Assembly (NCBI GenBank): GCA_002007465.1
Contig: LNAC01000036.1
Coordinates: 1,810,881 to 1,874,880, forward strand
Direction: 5' to 3'
From: Ailurus styani
Lineage: Eukaryota; Chordata; Mammalia; Carnivora; Ailuridae
DNA: 64,000 bases
The notes beneath the pieces were generated by a model. That model was not told where the DNA came from. It searched no databases and saw only the letters and a list, made by a program, of their open reading frames with translations. How positions within the stretch are numbered: position 1 is the first letter of the stretch; each line of letters begins with the position of its first letter. The position numbers were made by a program, and so were the translations under genes. Of this stretch, positions 33,451-46,632 are shown piece by piece.

Positions 33451-35145
33451 CATTTTTCCCTCTCCCCTCCTCCCCACATGTCTTCCTCCCTCACCCATGT
33501 CAGGCAAAACATGCCATATGCCCATTTTGTGTGTATATATATGTACAACTTTTTAAATGTGTAATGGAATTTTTCCAAGGCCAGATAATAATAAATTAGT
33601 ATGTATCCCAAAGGAATAAAAACTGCTATCACAAAAAAAATTTTCAAATATTAAGTGTCTTACAGTATAACTGATAGCTCTCATTTATTTTGTCTACTAT
33701 TGATATGGTCAAACATTGTAGTTGATGTAGTCTATATCTAATCACATTTAATTTTTTAGAATGATCGTACAGGTCATGAATTAATATCACTATTTGCAAA
33801 AATATGGAAATTGAAATACACAGAAATTAATGAACCTGTCAAAGTTCACACAGCAACTGCAAACCAAGTCTGTTTAATCTAAAGTATAACCTGCTGACAG
33901 GCGGGTCTGGGCTCTTGCGAGTTGTTTCTTTGAGATTTTTTTTTTTCTTCTCATATATGTGTATTTTATGTATGCTTATACGAATATTATGCTGTTATGC
34001 AATAAAAATGCAACACCACATAGTCTTTTAGTTTCAAAGAAGACCAAAATACCTAAAAGAGCAAAGTTTGCTTGCTTTAGTTGATCATACAAAAACAGAT
34101 AATATGAAAAAGTAGTAGACTATGCCATACATTAAGAATTCCATGCCTGAAATTAGCAGATGGCAACCACTGTAACTTTCTCTCCAGCAACTCTGTCTAC
34201 AGCAGACCTAAGTGTTATGCCAGCATATTTCTGTTAAGGAACAGGACAGGAACAGTGTATTGGTTTGCTGTAATTGTTCCATGATTCAGCAATTGAGTCA
34301 CTTAATGACTCCCACGCATATACCAACTCATATAATTTTAAGAAGGGTCTAGTGTGTGGACCATCTGTTACCATAAATCCACAGTGCCTTGAGACATCAG
34401 TGGGCACTGCTTATGGTGCCCCTACTAGTAACGAGGCTGTACTTTCACTGAAGGTGAAAGAATAAAAAGACCATGTCGGACTTAAGTCTGCTGACGATTG
34501 TACACAGTTCATTTCAATTTGTTTACAACACATTAACAATAAAAAAGAATCCCACTACTGACCAAAAAACGGCACTAACATTTTTTAATAGAGACATGAA
34601 AGTACAGGGAGGGAATTTTTCCAGATTCAAAACTCACCACAGCATTCTCTAAGTGTAAAATAACTTCTTTTGTATGTACTTCAAAGGGATGTACAGATAT
34701 GACAGATACCTAAAAGCTATCTCAAAAGACAAATGTAAGCCATCGGTCAGTCATGCACTAACTTCCTACAACATAGCAGGACACAATATTAGCCACTGAT
34801 GTGGTAAAGGTGAGTGTGTCCATGCCAAAGAGCTGCTTCTAGTTGAGAATAGGACACATAATTATGGCATAGTAATACAATGCTACAGTGGAGCTAGGCA
34901 CAGGTTATTACTGAAGCACAAAAAAATAATGACCTACCTAGACTGGAGATAGAGGGAGGAGATTAACTATCATAAATAGTAAATCTAGGAAATGATGCTG
35001 TTTAATGGATTCTTAAAGATCTGCATCTTTGCAGTCTCTATGAGACATGCATTTTCTTTCAGGCTATAGGTAGTCCACCTATTTTTCAGACAGTCACTGA
35101 AGACATGATTTTTGAATTAGTTATCAAATAACTGTGGTCAAAAGC
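33451..35145. other. Unique sequence, possible MIR near 33800
   Basis: CACAGAAATTAATGAACCTG followed by TCAAAGTTCACACAGC at 33819-33855 looks like a MIR 3' half. Otherwise nothing is recognised. Confidence 0.4.
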
Positions 35146-35149
35146 CCAG

Positions 35150-35640
35150 CTCAGGTTTCATGCATAGGTAGGGGAATGCAAAATAGGACATGCCCTCTGG
35201 AAGAGAATTTGGCAGTATCTAAGCAAAATGACATGCATTTACTCATCTAGAAATCCAATTTCTAGAAATTTACTGAAAGACACATAAAAATATTGAAAAA
35301 GGTATGCACAAGATTATTCACCTAAGCACTATTTGTGATAGCAGAAGACTGGAGAAAAAACACACAAATATCAATAGGGAGCACTTTCTATAACTAATAT
35401 ACAACTACACATCAGAATGTCGTGGAATTGTACAAAGTAATATGGAAGACCTCCGTAAGTAACAAATCCTTTCCAAAAGAGTGAAGAACAGAGTTAAAGA
35501 AATTATGGGTAGACTAGTCTACTGTACTTTCTGTATCTTGTTTTAATCTGTGAAACTATGTAAATATTTAACATAATTATAAAATAGTTTAGTAATGAAA
35601 ACATTGGGAAATATCAGATATAAAATGAAACAAATGCACA
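35150..35640 (+). mobile_element. Ancient L1M 3' fragment
   Basis: GGAAGAGAATTTGGCAGTATC, CCAATTTCTAGAAATTTACTG, ATTTGTGATAGCAGAAGACTGG and CTACACATCAGAATGTCGTGG follow the order of L1M ORF2 end and 3' UTR. No coding capacity. Confidence 0.6.
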
Positions 35641-36879
35641 CATAATCATATATCCCATTTTAAGCAACAGAGAGGAGTTCTTCCAAGGGTCCATAAAACA
35701 CAGGACTTTCACAACATGCTCCTAGTGGAATATACCCTAACACAAAAGATTTCAAAACAAAATCTCACAGTGTTTGTTTGTTTGTTTTTAGCAATCATAT
35801 TGTGAGTTTTAGTCTAGATATTGCCAATTTTACATTATTATCTGTGTGAGTATTCGAAGATAAAATGATTATTCATCTTAATGTCACTGGAAACCAAGTT
35901 TTAAAAATGGGAGAAAGAAGATATAAATTTAAGATCAATGTAGTTTAAAAAAAAACACATAGTCCTAAAAATGAGCAGAAAGTTTCAATATGAACACATG
36001 GTGTATTTTATTTTACAAACAAATAAAATTAAATTCTAATTCTGTCTACTCAAGAAGCCTGGAAACAGTGAACAACCCAGTAACCATGAGAACCTCTAAA
36101 GATTTAGAGTTTGGTCCTTAAATACCATTTCCCTCTTCCTTAAAGAAACCACTCACTCCAGCTCCAGAGTGTAAAATATACAAAATGGTAATTTAGACAG
36201 GACAATTTAAGCATCAGTAAGCTAATATATTCAGTGGGTTAAAACACTTAAGTATATCAATTTATGAATTCATAAAAATTCTAAAAAAAACAAAATTTCT
36301 GGAAGATGACAGGAAATCAACACTATTTTGAAAACTGACCAAAGAGAAAATTTAAGTGTTTGGGTTTATTTTTTCTCCCCAACAAAAGCAAAAGGCATTA
36401 GGGTTAAACCAATGGAAAGAGTTATTCACTCCAAAAGTTTCTGAATTCTAAGACACAGGCCATGACAAAGCTACATGTAAGAAGTAGACTGTGCTACCTA
36501 CTCATCTACTAGAATTTCAAGCAAAGAGCTCTCTGTCAACCATACAGATCCTCTTAGCGAGGGCCAATCTATTGGGAACTTTAGATGTTCTGTACAACTG
36601 TTCTCAGGACACGAACTTTTTAAAAATCATGTTCGATAATCCACAAATTAACAACACTGATGCAAATTCCTCTAAGAGTAATGAAAATGATAGTGTCTCT
36701 GTCCTGATGACTGAGCAGTTTCTGCTAAGAGTAGTAACAGTAACAATAACACAGAGGTCGTGAATGGTATTTCAAAAAGAAAGCTACCTAAACGACTGGT
36801 TTTTATTTGTGTGCCATATTCTTAGCTAGGAAGACAAATGTGCGATTATAACACATCATCTTTTTCTAAAAGTTTCAAA
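35641..36879. other. Unique sequence, nothing recognised
   Basis: A 90-codon frame at 36491-36763 has no recognisable domain. No repeat identified. Confidence 0.4.
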
Positions 36880-37255
36880 TGGTTTAATAGCTCAAGCTTA
36901 CATGACAAAATACCACACACTGGGCTGTTTCAACACAAATTTATTTCTAAAAAAAAAAATTATTTCTAATTGTTCTATAGACTGGGAAATCCAAGATCAA
37001 GCAAGGTATGGGCTAATTTGACTCCTGTTCAGGGCATTCTTCTGGCTTGCAGATGGCTGCCTTCTCACTGTGTCCTTGCACAGGAGACAGAGCTCTGGTG
37101 TCTTTTCTTTTTATAAGGACACCAGACATACTGGATTAGGACTCCAGATTATGACCCCATTAACCTTTATTGCTCATCACAGGTCCTATTTCCAAATATA
37201 TTCATATTGGGGGTTAGAGCTTCAACATGTGACTTTGTGGGCAAATAGCGTAAGA
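36880..37255 (-). mobile_element. MLT1A-like solo LTR, antisense
   Basis: ATGACAAAATACCACACACTGGG, GGGAAATCCAAGATCAAGC, AGATGGCTGCCTTCTCAC, TATAAGGACACCAGACATAC, TGGATTAGGACTCCAG, ACCCCATTAACC and GGGGGTTAGAGCTTCAACATG cover almost the full length of a reversed MLT1A LTR. No internal sequence adjoins it, so it is a solo LTR. Confidence 0.8.
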
Positions 37256-38405
37256 CAAAAGACATATATAGGAAAAAATAGAGACACAGAATAAGAAAAC
37301 CAAGTCCACAGAAAAGGGACAACACACCAGGTATTCAGATCATCATGGTTGTAATTACGCATTGGATTCTGAGCTTCCAGGCCGTCAAAGGCGAAGGGGG
37401 AATTTGACTGTTCATGTTAGTTGTCCATATTAGACTAGAGAAAAAACCCTACTTCCCCCAGGCTTTTCCTAAAGTTGAATCCAAGGACATCTCTGAAACA
37501 GGACTTTAGAGGAGACACAAAAATAAAATGAAAAATATTCCTCAAAAATGTCAAAATTCCAGTAACAGTTTCTTAACTTAAACAATGCTCAAAGGCATCA
37601 CACGCACACACACCACCCCCAAACTAGAGAAAGTTATTTTCCCCATTCCCTAAAGAGAAGTAGAGAAAACAAAGTTGTACGTCTCAGTGCTGCAGTGCTT
37701 TTCATGGTTTGCTTTTCCTAACATACTTTTCCTTTCTTCGTCTCTTTATTACTTGAGTCTGACTTAAAATCTGTACAAACTGTTTAGGAGTATCTTGCAA
37801 TCCTGCTGTAAGTTGCCTAAAAACCTCGTTGGAAGTAGGCAGGGTTAAAAAGGCAAATAAACAAGGACATTCTAATCATCCTATTGGAGGGAAGAAACTT
37901 TCCCCTTGCTTTTCAATCACCAAGGCAAGAATTTTATTCAAGTCTCCAGATTGAAGGAAAAAAAGTTTTTTTCAGAAAATTAATGAAATGAAAATGAAAC
38001 CCAAAGAGAAATGCCTGGAGCCTTAGGAAGTGCAGAGAACAAAGGGACAGCAAGATCCATGAATAGTAATGAGATTCCAACTACACTGATATCAGGAGCT
38101 ATTCTTTCTGTCCATTTAACCAAGGCCTCAAGTCACCTCCTATGCGTCCCAGTGAAAGAAACCCCATCTATTAAGTCTTCCCCAGAATTGAAACATTCAG
38201 TGACACTGGAAATTGTGTAAGCAGCTATCTAAATCTGGCTTTTTGTGTTACTGGGGTAGATTTATGCCCATTTGGTATGAATACATACATACACAACCAC
38301 CCATGTTAAACTGAAAAAGATAGGAGAAATGTATTGCTCAATGACCTCTTAAAATTTGGCTTGCTCATAGGGAGTGGTGTCTTTTCATGACAATAATCCT
38401 TGTTT
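37256..38405. other. Unique sequence, nothing recognised
   Basis: No repeat, splice-like or coding signal recognised. Confidence 0.4.
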
Positions 38406-38650
38406 ATTATCAATTACTTTACCTGCAACAATTAGCCCAGCTCTTTCTTCTGAAAGAGCTCAAAAGGGGGTAAGTATTTTGTATGTTATACTTAGGACTA
38501 AAAGTAAACCTATGGGATAAATATTATCTCCATTGTACAGTTAAGTAAACTGAGGCTTGGTGGAGCTGGCCAGTTTGATCAGGGTCCTGGAGCTAATCAC
38601 AGCAGGGCTGGAGCTGGAGGAACTGACTTCCTCTATGTGACCAGAGAGCC
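38406..38650 (+). mobile_element. MIR-like fragment
   Basis: GGGATAAATATTATCTCC, ATTGTACAGTTAAGTAAACTG, AGGCTTGGTGGAGCTGGCCAG and AGCAGGGCTGGAGCTGG fit the MIR core and 3' half. Confidence 0.6.
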
Positions 38651-38701
38651 TGAGATTTTAGCCAAGAGATTCTCTCATCTCTCCAAAGCACACTGATTTT
38701 A

Positions 38702-38911
38702 TTTTATTTTATTTTATTTTATTTTAAGATTTTATTTATTTATTTGACAGAGAGAGAGAGATCACAAGTAGGCTGAGAGGCAGGCAGAGAGAGGAGGAAG
38801 CAGGCTCCCCGCTGAGCAGGGAGCCCGATGTGGGGCTAGATCCCAGGACCCTGAGATCATGACCTGAGTCAAAAGCAGAGGCTTTAACCCACTGAGCCAC
38901 CCAGGCGCCCC
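38702..38911 (-). mobile_element. Young CAN-SINE, antisense, perfect target duplication
   Basis: An (ATTTT)n tail array (38700-38726) leads into AAGATTTTATTTATTTATTTG, a GA stretch, GCAGGCTCCCCGCTGAGCAGG, GACCCTGAGATCATGACC and GAGCCACCCAGGCGCCCC. AAAGCACACTGATTTT lies on both sides (38685-38700 and 38913-38928). The (ATTTT)n is the reversed, expanded A tail. Confidence 0.97.
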
Positions 38912-38929
38912 TAAAGCACACTGATTTTA

Positions 38930-39137
38930 GAAAGAGATATGATATCAATTGAATAATACTCAGGCATCTCAGATACTGACGAGCCCACCATAGAGCAGCC
39001 CCAGATCTCACAGAGGCAACTATAACAATACTACTAATCCTAATAATAATGCTCATAAATTTTATTATTAAATTAACATTTGTAGTCGTACATTATCTCC
39101 GCTTATACATATTTTTTCATGAAGATAGAAGTGTTTT
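38930..39137. other. Short unique spacer
   Basis: Nothing recognised between the SINE and the L1 end. Confidence 0.4.
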
Positions 39138-39345
39138 ATTCTTTTTTATTATTTTTAATTTAAATTTTGTTAGTTAACATACAGTGCAATATTGGTTTCA
39201 AGAGTGGAATTTAGTGATTCACCCCTTACACAGAACACCCAGTGCTCATCACGACAAGTACTCTCCTTAATACCCATCATCTGTCTAACTCATCCCCCAC
39301 CCAGTTCCCTCCATCAACCCTAAGTTTGTTCTTTATCATTAGGAG
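39138..39345 (-). mobile_element. L1 3' UTR fragment, antisense
   Basis: TTAGTTAACATACAGTGC, AATATTGGTTTCAAGAGTGG, ACACCCAGTGCTCATCAC and TACTCTCCTTAATACCCATC match the same carnivoran L1 3' UTR seen at 3.7 and 57.2 kb. No ORF2 remains. Confidence 0.85.
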
Positions 39346-40020
39346 TTACTGTGGCTTGTTACTAAGGACAGAGCTGGGATGTACAAGGTCCAAGTCTGTA
39401 GTTCTAGCAAGTGGCAGGGCCAGAATTATCAACACACACCATCAAATTGACCCACCGGGAAAACAGTGTCCTTGGGTTACACACTGCCTTCTCTTTGCAA
39501 CGGCCATGTACTTGTTCAGTCTCAGTGAAATTGTTTACCATCTGATTTTTATCACAGCAACCACCCTGCACTTCTCACAGTATTTCTTGGATGAAATCTA
39601 GCTTAATTTCAGTTTCCTAAGAAAAAAAGGAGAAGAGAAATATTCACATGGACAGTACAGCCAGGTCATCAACACTGCGGGCCGGAGATGGGCAGCTATC
39701 CAAAGGCCCCTGTACACATGCTTTTGCTCTGGATTATCAGCCTCCTTAGAGATCAAAGGTCTATAATGGTATCAGAATTCAAGTAGCCACAGGGAATCAA
39801 CGGGTGACTAAGATTCTTTTCATGTTTGAGATGACATGATAGATAAGACAAGTAAGCTTCCCTTGAGGAGAAGTTGCTAATCACGGTGCGTGCGTCCTCA
39901 GTATATCCCCACGCATGGTGCCTGTGGGTACATCCCTTATTTAGAATACACAGTGTGGTTTGCAACAACTAGAAAGGGAGTGCCTGACAAGTTGGATCCT
40001 GGTAGGTAAAACAGAAACAC
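39346..40020. other. Unique sequence, nothing recognised
   Basis: No repeat family recognised. A 119-codon frame starting in the L1 fragment at 39242 runs into it and has no domain. Confidence 0.4.
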
Positions 40021-40560
40021 GGTTCCTGTCTTCTTAGAGCTTAGAATCTTCTAAGGACACCTGTATTTCTGACTCCACAACAAAATATAAAAGTATTACC
40101 AGGAAAAAGCTATGGAAGACAAGAGATACATGGGGTTATGTGTAATTATAAAGAGAAGATATCCCATATTTAAAGTCAAGGCAGGCTTCGCTTGTACATG
40201 TACATAGAAAAGGAGTAAATGTCTCCCGACAGTGTAGTCAGAGGCAGCATGACACACCGGAAGGGCTGCAAGAAGGTTTAGGTGACTGAAGCAGAGAGCA
40301 GGGTGAGAGGTCTAGAGAGGCTACCAAGCCGCATAGGGGCCAAACCGTGATCGTATTGCAGGCTGTGTTAAGGATTTTGTTTAGGTCCTAAGAGCAAGGC
40401 AGGCCCTGAGTTGGTTTTAACTAGGCAAGTGACCTCGTCACTTTTGAATTATGGAACAAACTATCACTCTAGCTGCAATGTGGGAAGTGGTCTTAAAGAA
40501 AAGATTAGGAACAGTAAGATCCCTTAGGGAGAGTCCAGGGCTCAGGGTTGGGCGTGATAT
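40021..40560 (+). mobile_element. Ancient mammalian repeat-like stretch, family uncertain
   Basis: GAGCTTAGAATCTTCTAAGG, AAGTCAAGGCAGGCTTCGC, GAGGCTACCAAGCCGCATAG, GGCCAAACCGTGATCGTATTGC, GTTAAGGATTTTG and ACTATCACTCTAGCTGCAATGTGG follow the order of a widespread old repeat ('aaggcttcctggaggaggt ... gggccttgtaggcc ... aggatttt ... cactctggctgctgtgtgg'). The order is convincing; the name is not. Confidence 0.4.
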
Positions 40561-43500
40561 CTTTAAGAAAATGGACCAGGTCTTATGCCTGCATCTAGAG
40601 CAACCTGTATCCTGCCTGAAACATTAAAACAATATTAAAACTACTACTTGCGATATGACGGGACAGACACAGTAGTAGAGGCAATGCACCTGACACAACA
40701 GAGGAAGAAATGAGATGGGGGGAAATCAGCCGACAGATGGCATTATAGTTACGGTCTCAGCTTCTGAGTCACGTGGGTGGACCTGCGTGTTAATCCTGGC
40801 ATTGTCATCTCTAACCCTGTGTTATGACTTTGTTAACATGTGTTACATGCGGCATAAGCAGCTGATGGTGAGCTATACTTCAACAGACCACCACAGAAAT
40901 TCAAGTAGAGAAGTTTGACTCATGGGCACACAACACACGGCACATCTTGAGGGCCACGTGGGGACGTAAAGGCAGAGTGCAGACAAGAAGACAGTGAGGA
41001 CCTGGAGTAGGTGCCTTGATGAGACTCCGTGGGCAGAGGGCTTTTGGGTTCCCAGACCAGGGTCAGACTGGTCAATTCAAACCCTAAGAGTGGAGTTCAG
41101 TACAGGGGTCTTATCTAAGGAGCCCAGAAGACACGGAGATGGTGAGAGGCAGCTTCTCATCACAAGGGCTGTTGAGGAAGCCTTCCCAGGAACTCCCATT
41201 TTCTTGTGACTCTATACCTTCTTTCTAGGGCACACACTGGTGTGAGGGGGCTGGTAACAGTTTAAGGTCCTTGCAGTCCAGCTGGCCTAACAAAACGGAT
41301 GCCAAGCTAGGAACACCACAGACTAGCTTCACTGAACTCTCAACACTGCATCGTCTTTCCTTAAGTTCTTGATTTTGCTGAGTAGCCTTATTTTATCAAT
41401 GAGAAAAACTGAGTAACTGATCGAATTTTTACAGAGATTAAGTGACATAGCTTAAAGAGCTTTGCAGAGCATATTCGAGGTAGAGGTAGTAGTTAGCAGT
41501 CCATGAATGATAAATTTTTATTTTGCTTTAATAATCATTACTTTTACTATTATCTACAAAAGGAAACTAATTGATTTTGATGAGTGAGGGAGCAGTGAAT
41601 AGGTGGAAAATAGGGATCATTTGTCTACAAAAAGAACAAAAAGGAACAGGTGCAGATAACTATTTTTAATACCAAGAAATCAACACATCATTATATAGTA
41701 TATAAAAAAAATCAAGAAATTAATAAATTGAGTGGTACTTGACACTCAATTATGAAAAACTTCAGAAGATTTAAAAATAGTAAGAGGACACAGAGGGGGA
41801 AATGGCTGAAACCAAATCTGAATACAGGTAGGACACCTGCTACCATGATTCAGCTACTAAAACCCGCTGTTCATCCATCTGACTCTACCTTGTGCCCTAA
41901 GGGCTCTTTGTGGTGATGAGCATCGTTAACATTTTCAGAGATCTTCCTTTGTTCCATTCTGATTCTGCCCTTTGGCCCTAAGTAGTGGGACTCAAGAGCA
42001 GAAGTCCTCAGAGTACTTTGCAATTTGACCTTCAGGGCTTCAACTCTACTTTGCCATTTCTGGCAAACACTGTTTTACAAGGAGATCGTGCCATGGTTCC
42101 AACCAAACCAGCAACTAGCTAGGGAAGTGCAACTACCCAACCCCACGCAAGTATCACTGATGTCCCCCGGTCTGAGTGCAAAGATTCTGGGACCCCTGAA
42201 ATTCCAGGCAAGGGAATGCTTAGCATAGGCTTTTGAGTTCCAGATCTACTTAGGCAACATTTTCAGTTGGGTGGAGAACTGGGAAGGAAAGCACAGCTCA
42301 TTCAACAATACTGCTTGTCCAGCATTTTAGTTCTAAAAAGAAATACAGCGTAGTTCACAATAAGTAATGATTAGTGCTAGGTTGTATTTAGTGACAATTA
42401 TAAATGTTACACCATTAGTTTAGAATTCTATGGCTGTACTCAGCTAAAGAAGCCAAATGGGGAAAAAGGGAGAAGAATTTGTGTCATTTCCCAAGGACCT
42501 AAATAATTATTTATCGCAACCATAACAACTCAAAGTTGAAATTTGTTTCTTAATTCTCCCCACGGTTGCTGTAGTTAAGATTGTTGCTTTTTATTTGGAA
42601 GTGTGACTTCGCTTGTAGTTTTGTCTTTTTTTCCCCATAAAGACATCATAAAAGCTTAAGGGGCTAATATTTTTTGGTGTATGTGTGTTAAATATTAATG
42701 GCAGTTTGTTCTGAGGCGGTGCCTTCCCCACAGAGTCTTTAAAAGCTGAATTATACCAAAAGTTATGACATTACACCAGAGGAGAAGCAATCTTCACCAT
42801 AATGAAGTCATTTGTTCATCAGCCTGAAAATATTCAGCAGCCTGGTTATGCCTCCTCTTCTCCCTCCCTCCCTCCGAGGCCAGAAAGCATTAGAAATGCG
42901 AAGGACACACCTGACCATTACTTAGCACCCGTTTTAGTGTAGTTTTGTTCTCCCTCTTGACGCTTGACTGTTCAACATAATTATATAAAGAAGAAAAAGT
43001 CTACCCTTTTCTCTGAGAGTAAGCACACATTTCAACGCTTAGTAGCAAATGGTGAGAGGCACTCTTTTACTTTACTACCGGAACAAGTGGATTAAGTGCT
43101 GTGCTGGGCACAGCTTTGGTTGACACTGTGGGGGTGAGGTGTGAGGAGGCAGTCTGTCCAGTGCCCACACATCAAGCCCTTTGGTGTTTAGGATGATTTG
43201 TTCTCTGCCCCGAAGAGGTCAGTGTCTGCAAGGACAGCTAAAAACTATCTCTATCTCAGGTTTGCAGGCATTTTCTGAGAGTTTGCATCATCAAAGATGA
43301 TGCTCGCTGACAGAAAAATAAGTACAAATAAAGCATTAATATTCTCCTCAGTATTCTACATTCCAGGGAGGAGATGACCATGTGTGAAATGCTAGGGAGA
43401 TGAAAGGAGTCAGACTAGCTTATTCATGAAAAGGATGTGTCTTGGCTTATGAAACTTGCAACTCCAAAGCCCATCCTTAGAGGATAATCACTCAATAGCT

Positions 43501-43735
43501 CAGGTCAAAATCCGGGGTGAGAGTGAGAGTAGGATTAGGACATCTGCCCAGGCTTGGAGCAAACACTCGGAACCCTGAGATGGACAGTCCCAACAATACG
43601 AATGGGAGTGTGAAAAGTGGAAATAAGGAAGTAATCATCTCCCAAAGGAAAATAATGGTGCTGTTAGCAAAAAAAGGAGAAAAAAACCATGCAGTCCCAA
43701 ACAACAATACCCTTTTTAAGAATATCTAATCCACT
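40561..43735. other. Mostly unique sequence, one MIR-like piece
   Basis: TTATTTTATCAATGAGAAAAACTG then TTAAGTGACATAGC at 41390-41453 is MIR-like. The rest is repeat-free to my eye, including a 42.48-42.96 kb block discussed in the findings. No coding signal. Confidence 0.4.
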
Positions 43736-43931
43736 GGGGCGCCTAGCTGGCTAAGTCAGTTGAATGGCGAGCTCTTGATTTCGGCTCAGGTCATAGTCTC
43801 CATTTCCTGGTATCAAGCCCTGCACTGGACTCCATGCTCAGCAGGGAGTCTGTCTGAGGATTCTCTCCTTCTCCCTCTGCCTCTGCCCCAATCACATGCT
43901 TTGTCTAAAATAAATAAATGTTAAAAAAAAA
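43736..43931 (+). mobile_element. CAN-SINE, older copy
   Basis: GGGGCGCCTAGCTGGCTAAG, GAGCTCTTGATTTCGGCTC, AGCAGGGAGTCTGTCTGAGG, CTCCTTCTCCCTCTGCC and AAATAAATAAATGTTAAAAA. The 'CTCTTGATTTCGGCTC' form belongs to an older subfamily than the 'AAAGCCTCTGC' copies. Confidence 0.93.
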
Positions 43932-43974
43932 ACCTACTCAATTTTGCTCATAAACTAAAATTTCCTTAAAGTAC

Positions 43975-44140
43975 GGTAGACAAGCAATGGTACTATAATA
44001 GCAGCAGTGTTGTATGGTGACAGATGGTCGCTACACTTGTGGTAGACGTAGCATAATGTATAAACATGTCAAATCACCATGTTATACACCTGAAACTAAA
44101 ATAACACCGTGTGTCAACTATACTATAAAGAAGGTGGACC
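43975..44140 (+). mobile_element. L1 3' end fragment
   Basis: GTATGGTGACAGATGGTCGC, TACACTTGTGGTAGACGTAGC, CATGTTATACACCTGAAAC and TAACACCGTGTGTCAACTATAC is the common L1 3' terminus of this mammalian group. Confidence 0.8.
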
Positions 44141-45479
44141 AGTAGAAACAGGCAATACCCACTATGGGCATATATTTGTACAACACTTTATATTTTGCAA
44201 AACACACACACATACTGCATAGCAGTCAATGCTTGAAAACTGCGAAATTCACATTTAACGCAAAGGCAAGCAAGTCATATGTGCAAGACCACAGACTTAT
44301 ATATTCCAGTATTCCCAAACTCTACTCTATTAGTGCGATCCTGGTCCAAGGGGAAGAAAGTAAAAGGTAATTCACTTCACTTGTCTTAGGTCTGTTCTTT
44401 CATTTATGAAGTGAGATACTACTGTGACATCTAAGTAATTTTGGAGTTAGATACCAGCACTTAGTCAAATGTGTCACATAGGTGAGGCAAACTTCTTAGT
44501 AAAATGTTTTATAATCATTTAATAGACAAACTTACCTTACTCTCTTGCATCAATTCCACGTCTGCCCTTGTTAAGTGTTTATTAATCTTTCAATTTCTAG
44601 TACATACTATGTTCACATTTAGTCCTTATCAAAAGGCATGAAGGGTTGAATGAATATACAAATGAATGAATGAAAAGGACTTGCTCTAACTCGGGGCCCT
44701 TCCACATATTTTCTTTATTAAATTATGTCTACTAAAATTTAAGGTGTAATAATTTTTTTTTGATGGAAACTAATAGCCCAGAAACACACATTGCTATCAA
44801 CCAGACATTAGAATCCATGGATGAGTGAGTGGTTTTACTCCAACAACTCCATCCAGAGTACGCCACATCTATGTACCTTTAAGACTCACCATGAGAAGTT
44901 CTGATTTGAGATACCTGAAATTGTAATTGTTACCTAAAGTGCCACTCAGAAAATGGGTGTAAAAGGCTCCTGGCACTGTTCTGATGTTGCAAGCCCTGAC
45001 ACTAAGATGAATCATGACTCCTACATCGACTGCCTATTATTGAGCTACCATTAGGACTCATCATCTGTGAGCCCATGGGAGAGCAATCCCCTTGTTAGGG
45101 TGAGGGAACCTGCATGTGTGACAATTCATGCATGAGTTCTGATGCCGAACTGGGAGGTTCTGATGCCTGGGTTAAGTCTTCGCTCTGATATTTGCATCTA
45201 GACAAATTAAGCACCAAGTACATAATAAGTACTCTATGATACAAGCACAGAAACATTTGTCAAAACTCATAGAACTGTATCCATCTAAGGTTGAATTTCA
45301 CTGTATGTAAACAAAACTTCAGTGAACCTGATGTAAATATAAATTCATCATTTCTGTTCAGAAAAGCACACCTGGAAACAAGTTAAGAGACAAAGATAGA
45401 TTTGGAGGTGATACCTGAAGTAACTAAAACCAAAAAGAGACTACTATTACTATCTACGATGAATAGAGACCTTTGGTAA
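44141..45479. other. Unique sequence, nothing firmly recognised
   Basis: A weak MIR-like or L2-like end with GAATGAATGAATG lies near 44600-44680. No coding signal. Confidence 0.4.
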
Positions 45480-46120
45480 GTCAACACTAATGAAAAAATG
45501 GGCAAATAATGCAAAAAATTACAGATGTAGAAATGCAGAAGACTAAAATGTGTATATTAGAAATACTCAAATGTATTGGTCATCAAAGAAATGGAAATTT
45601 AAACAAGAATGTGATAACGTTTTATAACTTAATTAAATCAGCAAAAATTAGAAAGTAGGATAATGCTAACAGTTGGAAAGATGTGGGCTATGGTATTCTT
45701 CATATTCTGCTGGAGGGAGTGAGGATGAATATAGGCCTACTGGACCTAATATTCCAATACTTGGGCAAGTTAAATGTAATGAAACGCCTTGACCCAACAA
45801 TTACATTCCTATGTGTTCATCTCAAAAAATTCCTACAAATGTTCTAAAAAGACACTATTTTAGAATCAATATGAGGGTTTTTTTGGCAGCATATGTGCAG
45901 TAGTGGAAACCTGGAAGAAATTTAGGGGCCTGATAGTAGAGGATGAAAACGTAAATTGTGGTACACACAAACCACAGGTCTCCATGATGCAATAGGTAAT
46001 GAACTATATACACAGGAATATGAGTGTATCATAAAAATGATACAATAAAAATTATATATCATTTATGTAAATTTTAAAATGCACATGTATATAAAACAAT
46101 ACATGTTTTGCAAGAATTTA
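45480..46120 (+). mobile_element. Ancient L1M 3' fragment
   Basis: GGTCATCAAAGAAATGGAAA, AACAGTTGGAAAGATGTGGGC, TTCTGCTGGAGGGAGTGAGG, CGCCTTGACCCAACAATTAC, GTAGTGGAAACCTGGAAG, AATTGTGGTACACACAAACC and TAATGAACTATATACAC run in L1M ORF2-end order. Dead. Confidence 0.7.
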
Positions 46121-46527
46121 TTTCAAAAAAATTATTAGCTGTATATTAAATATCAGAATGGTTGCCAAGTGGGGAAGGGGCAAATAAGCGTAACTGGAAA
46201 TTTATAGATATAAACAAGAGAAGAGATTTTCATAGATCAATGGTGGGACTAGGTCTTGAATTGAGACTATGTTTTAACTCAATCTTCTTTACCTGGGTAT
46301 TTACATTTCCAAGAAGAAAAAAAAAAAGAAAGATGAAAAAGATACATAATGCAAAGAATAAGCATCAGAAATAAAGCATGATTGTTTTAACTCCAAATGA
46401 AGAGAGACTTGAAAATAAAGACTGCTAAGAAGAGCTAAAGGAGGACATTATATAATGATAAAAGGAACAATTTACCAGGGAGACAGAACAACCCAAAATA
46501 TACATGCTTATCAAAACTTAACTTCCA

Positions 46528-46632
46528 GGGTGCCTGGCTGGCTCAGTCAGTGCAGCATGCAACTCTCAATGTCAGGGTTATGAGTTCAAGCCCCACAATG
46601 GCCATGAACTACTTAAAACTACTTAAAACAAC
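46528..46632 (+). mobile_element. Short tRNA-derived CAN-SINE of an older subfamily
   Basis: GGGTGCCTGGCTGGCTCAGTC, GCATGCAACTCTCAATGTC, GGGTTATGAGTTCAAGCCCC and a CTACTTAAAACTACTTAAAAC tail. It lacks the long CT-rich body of the other copies. Head and B-box are tRNA-like, but this is not a tRNA gene. Confidence 0.85.
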
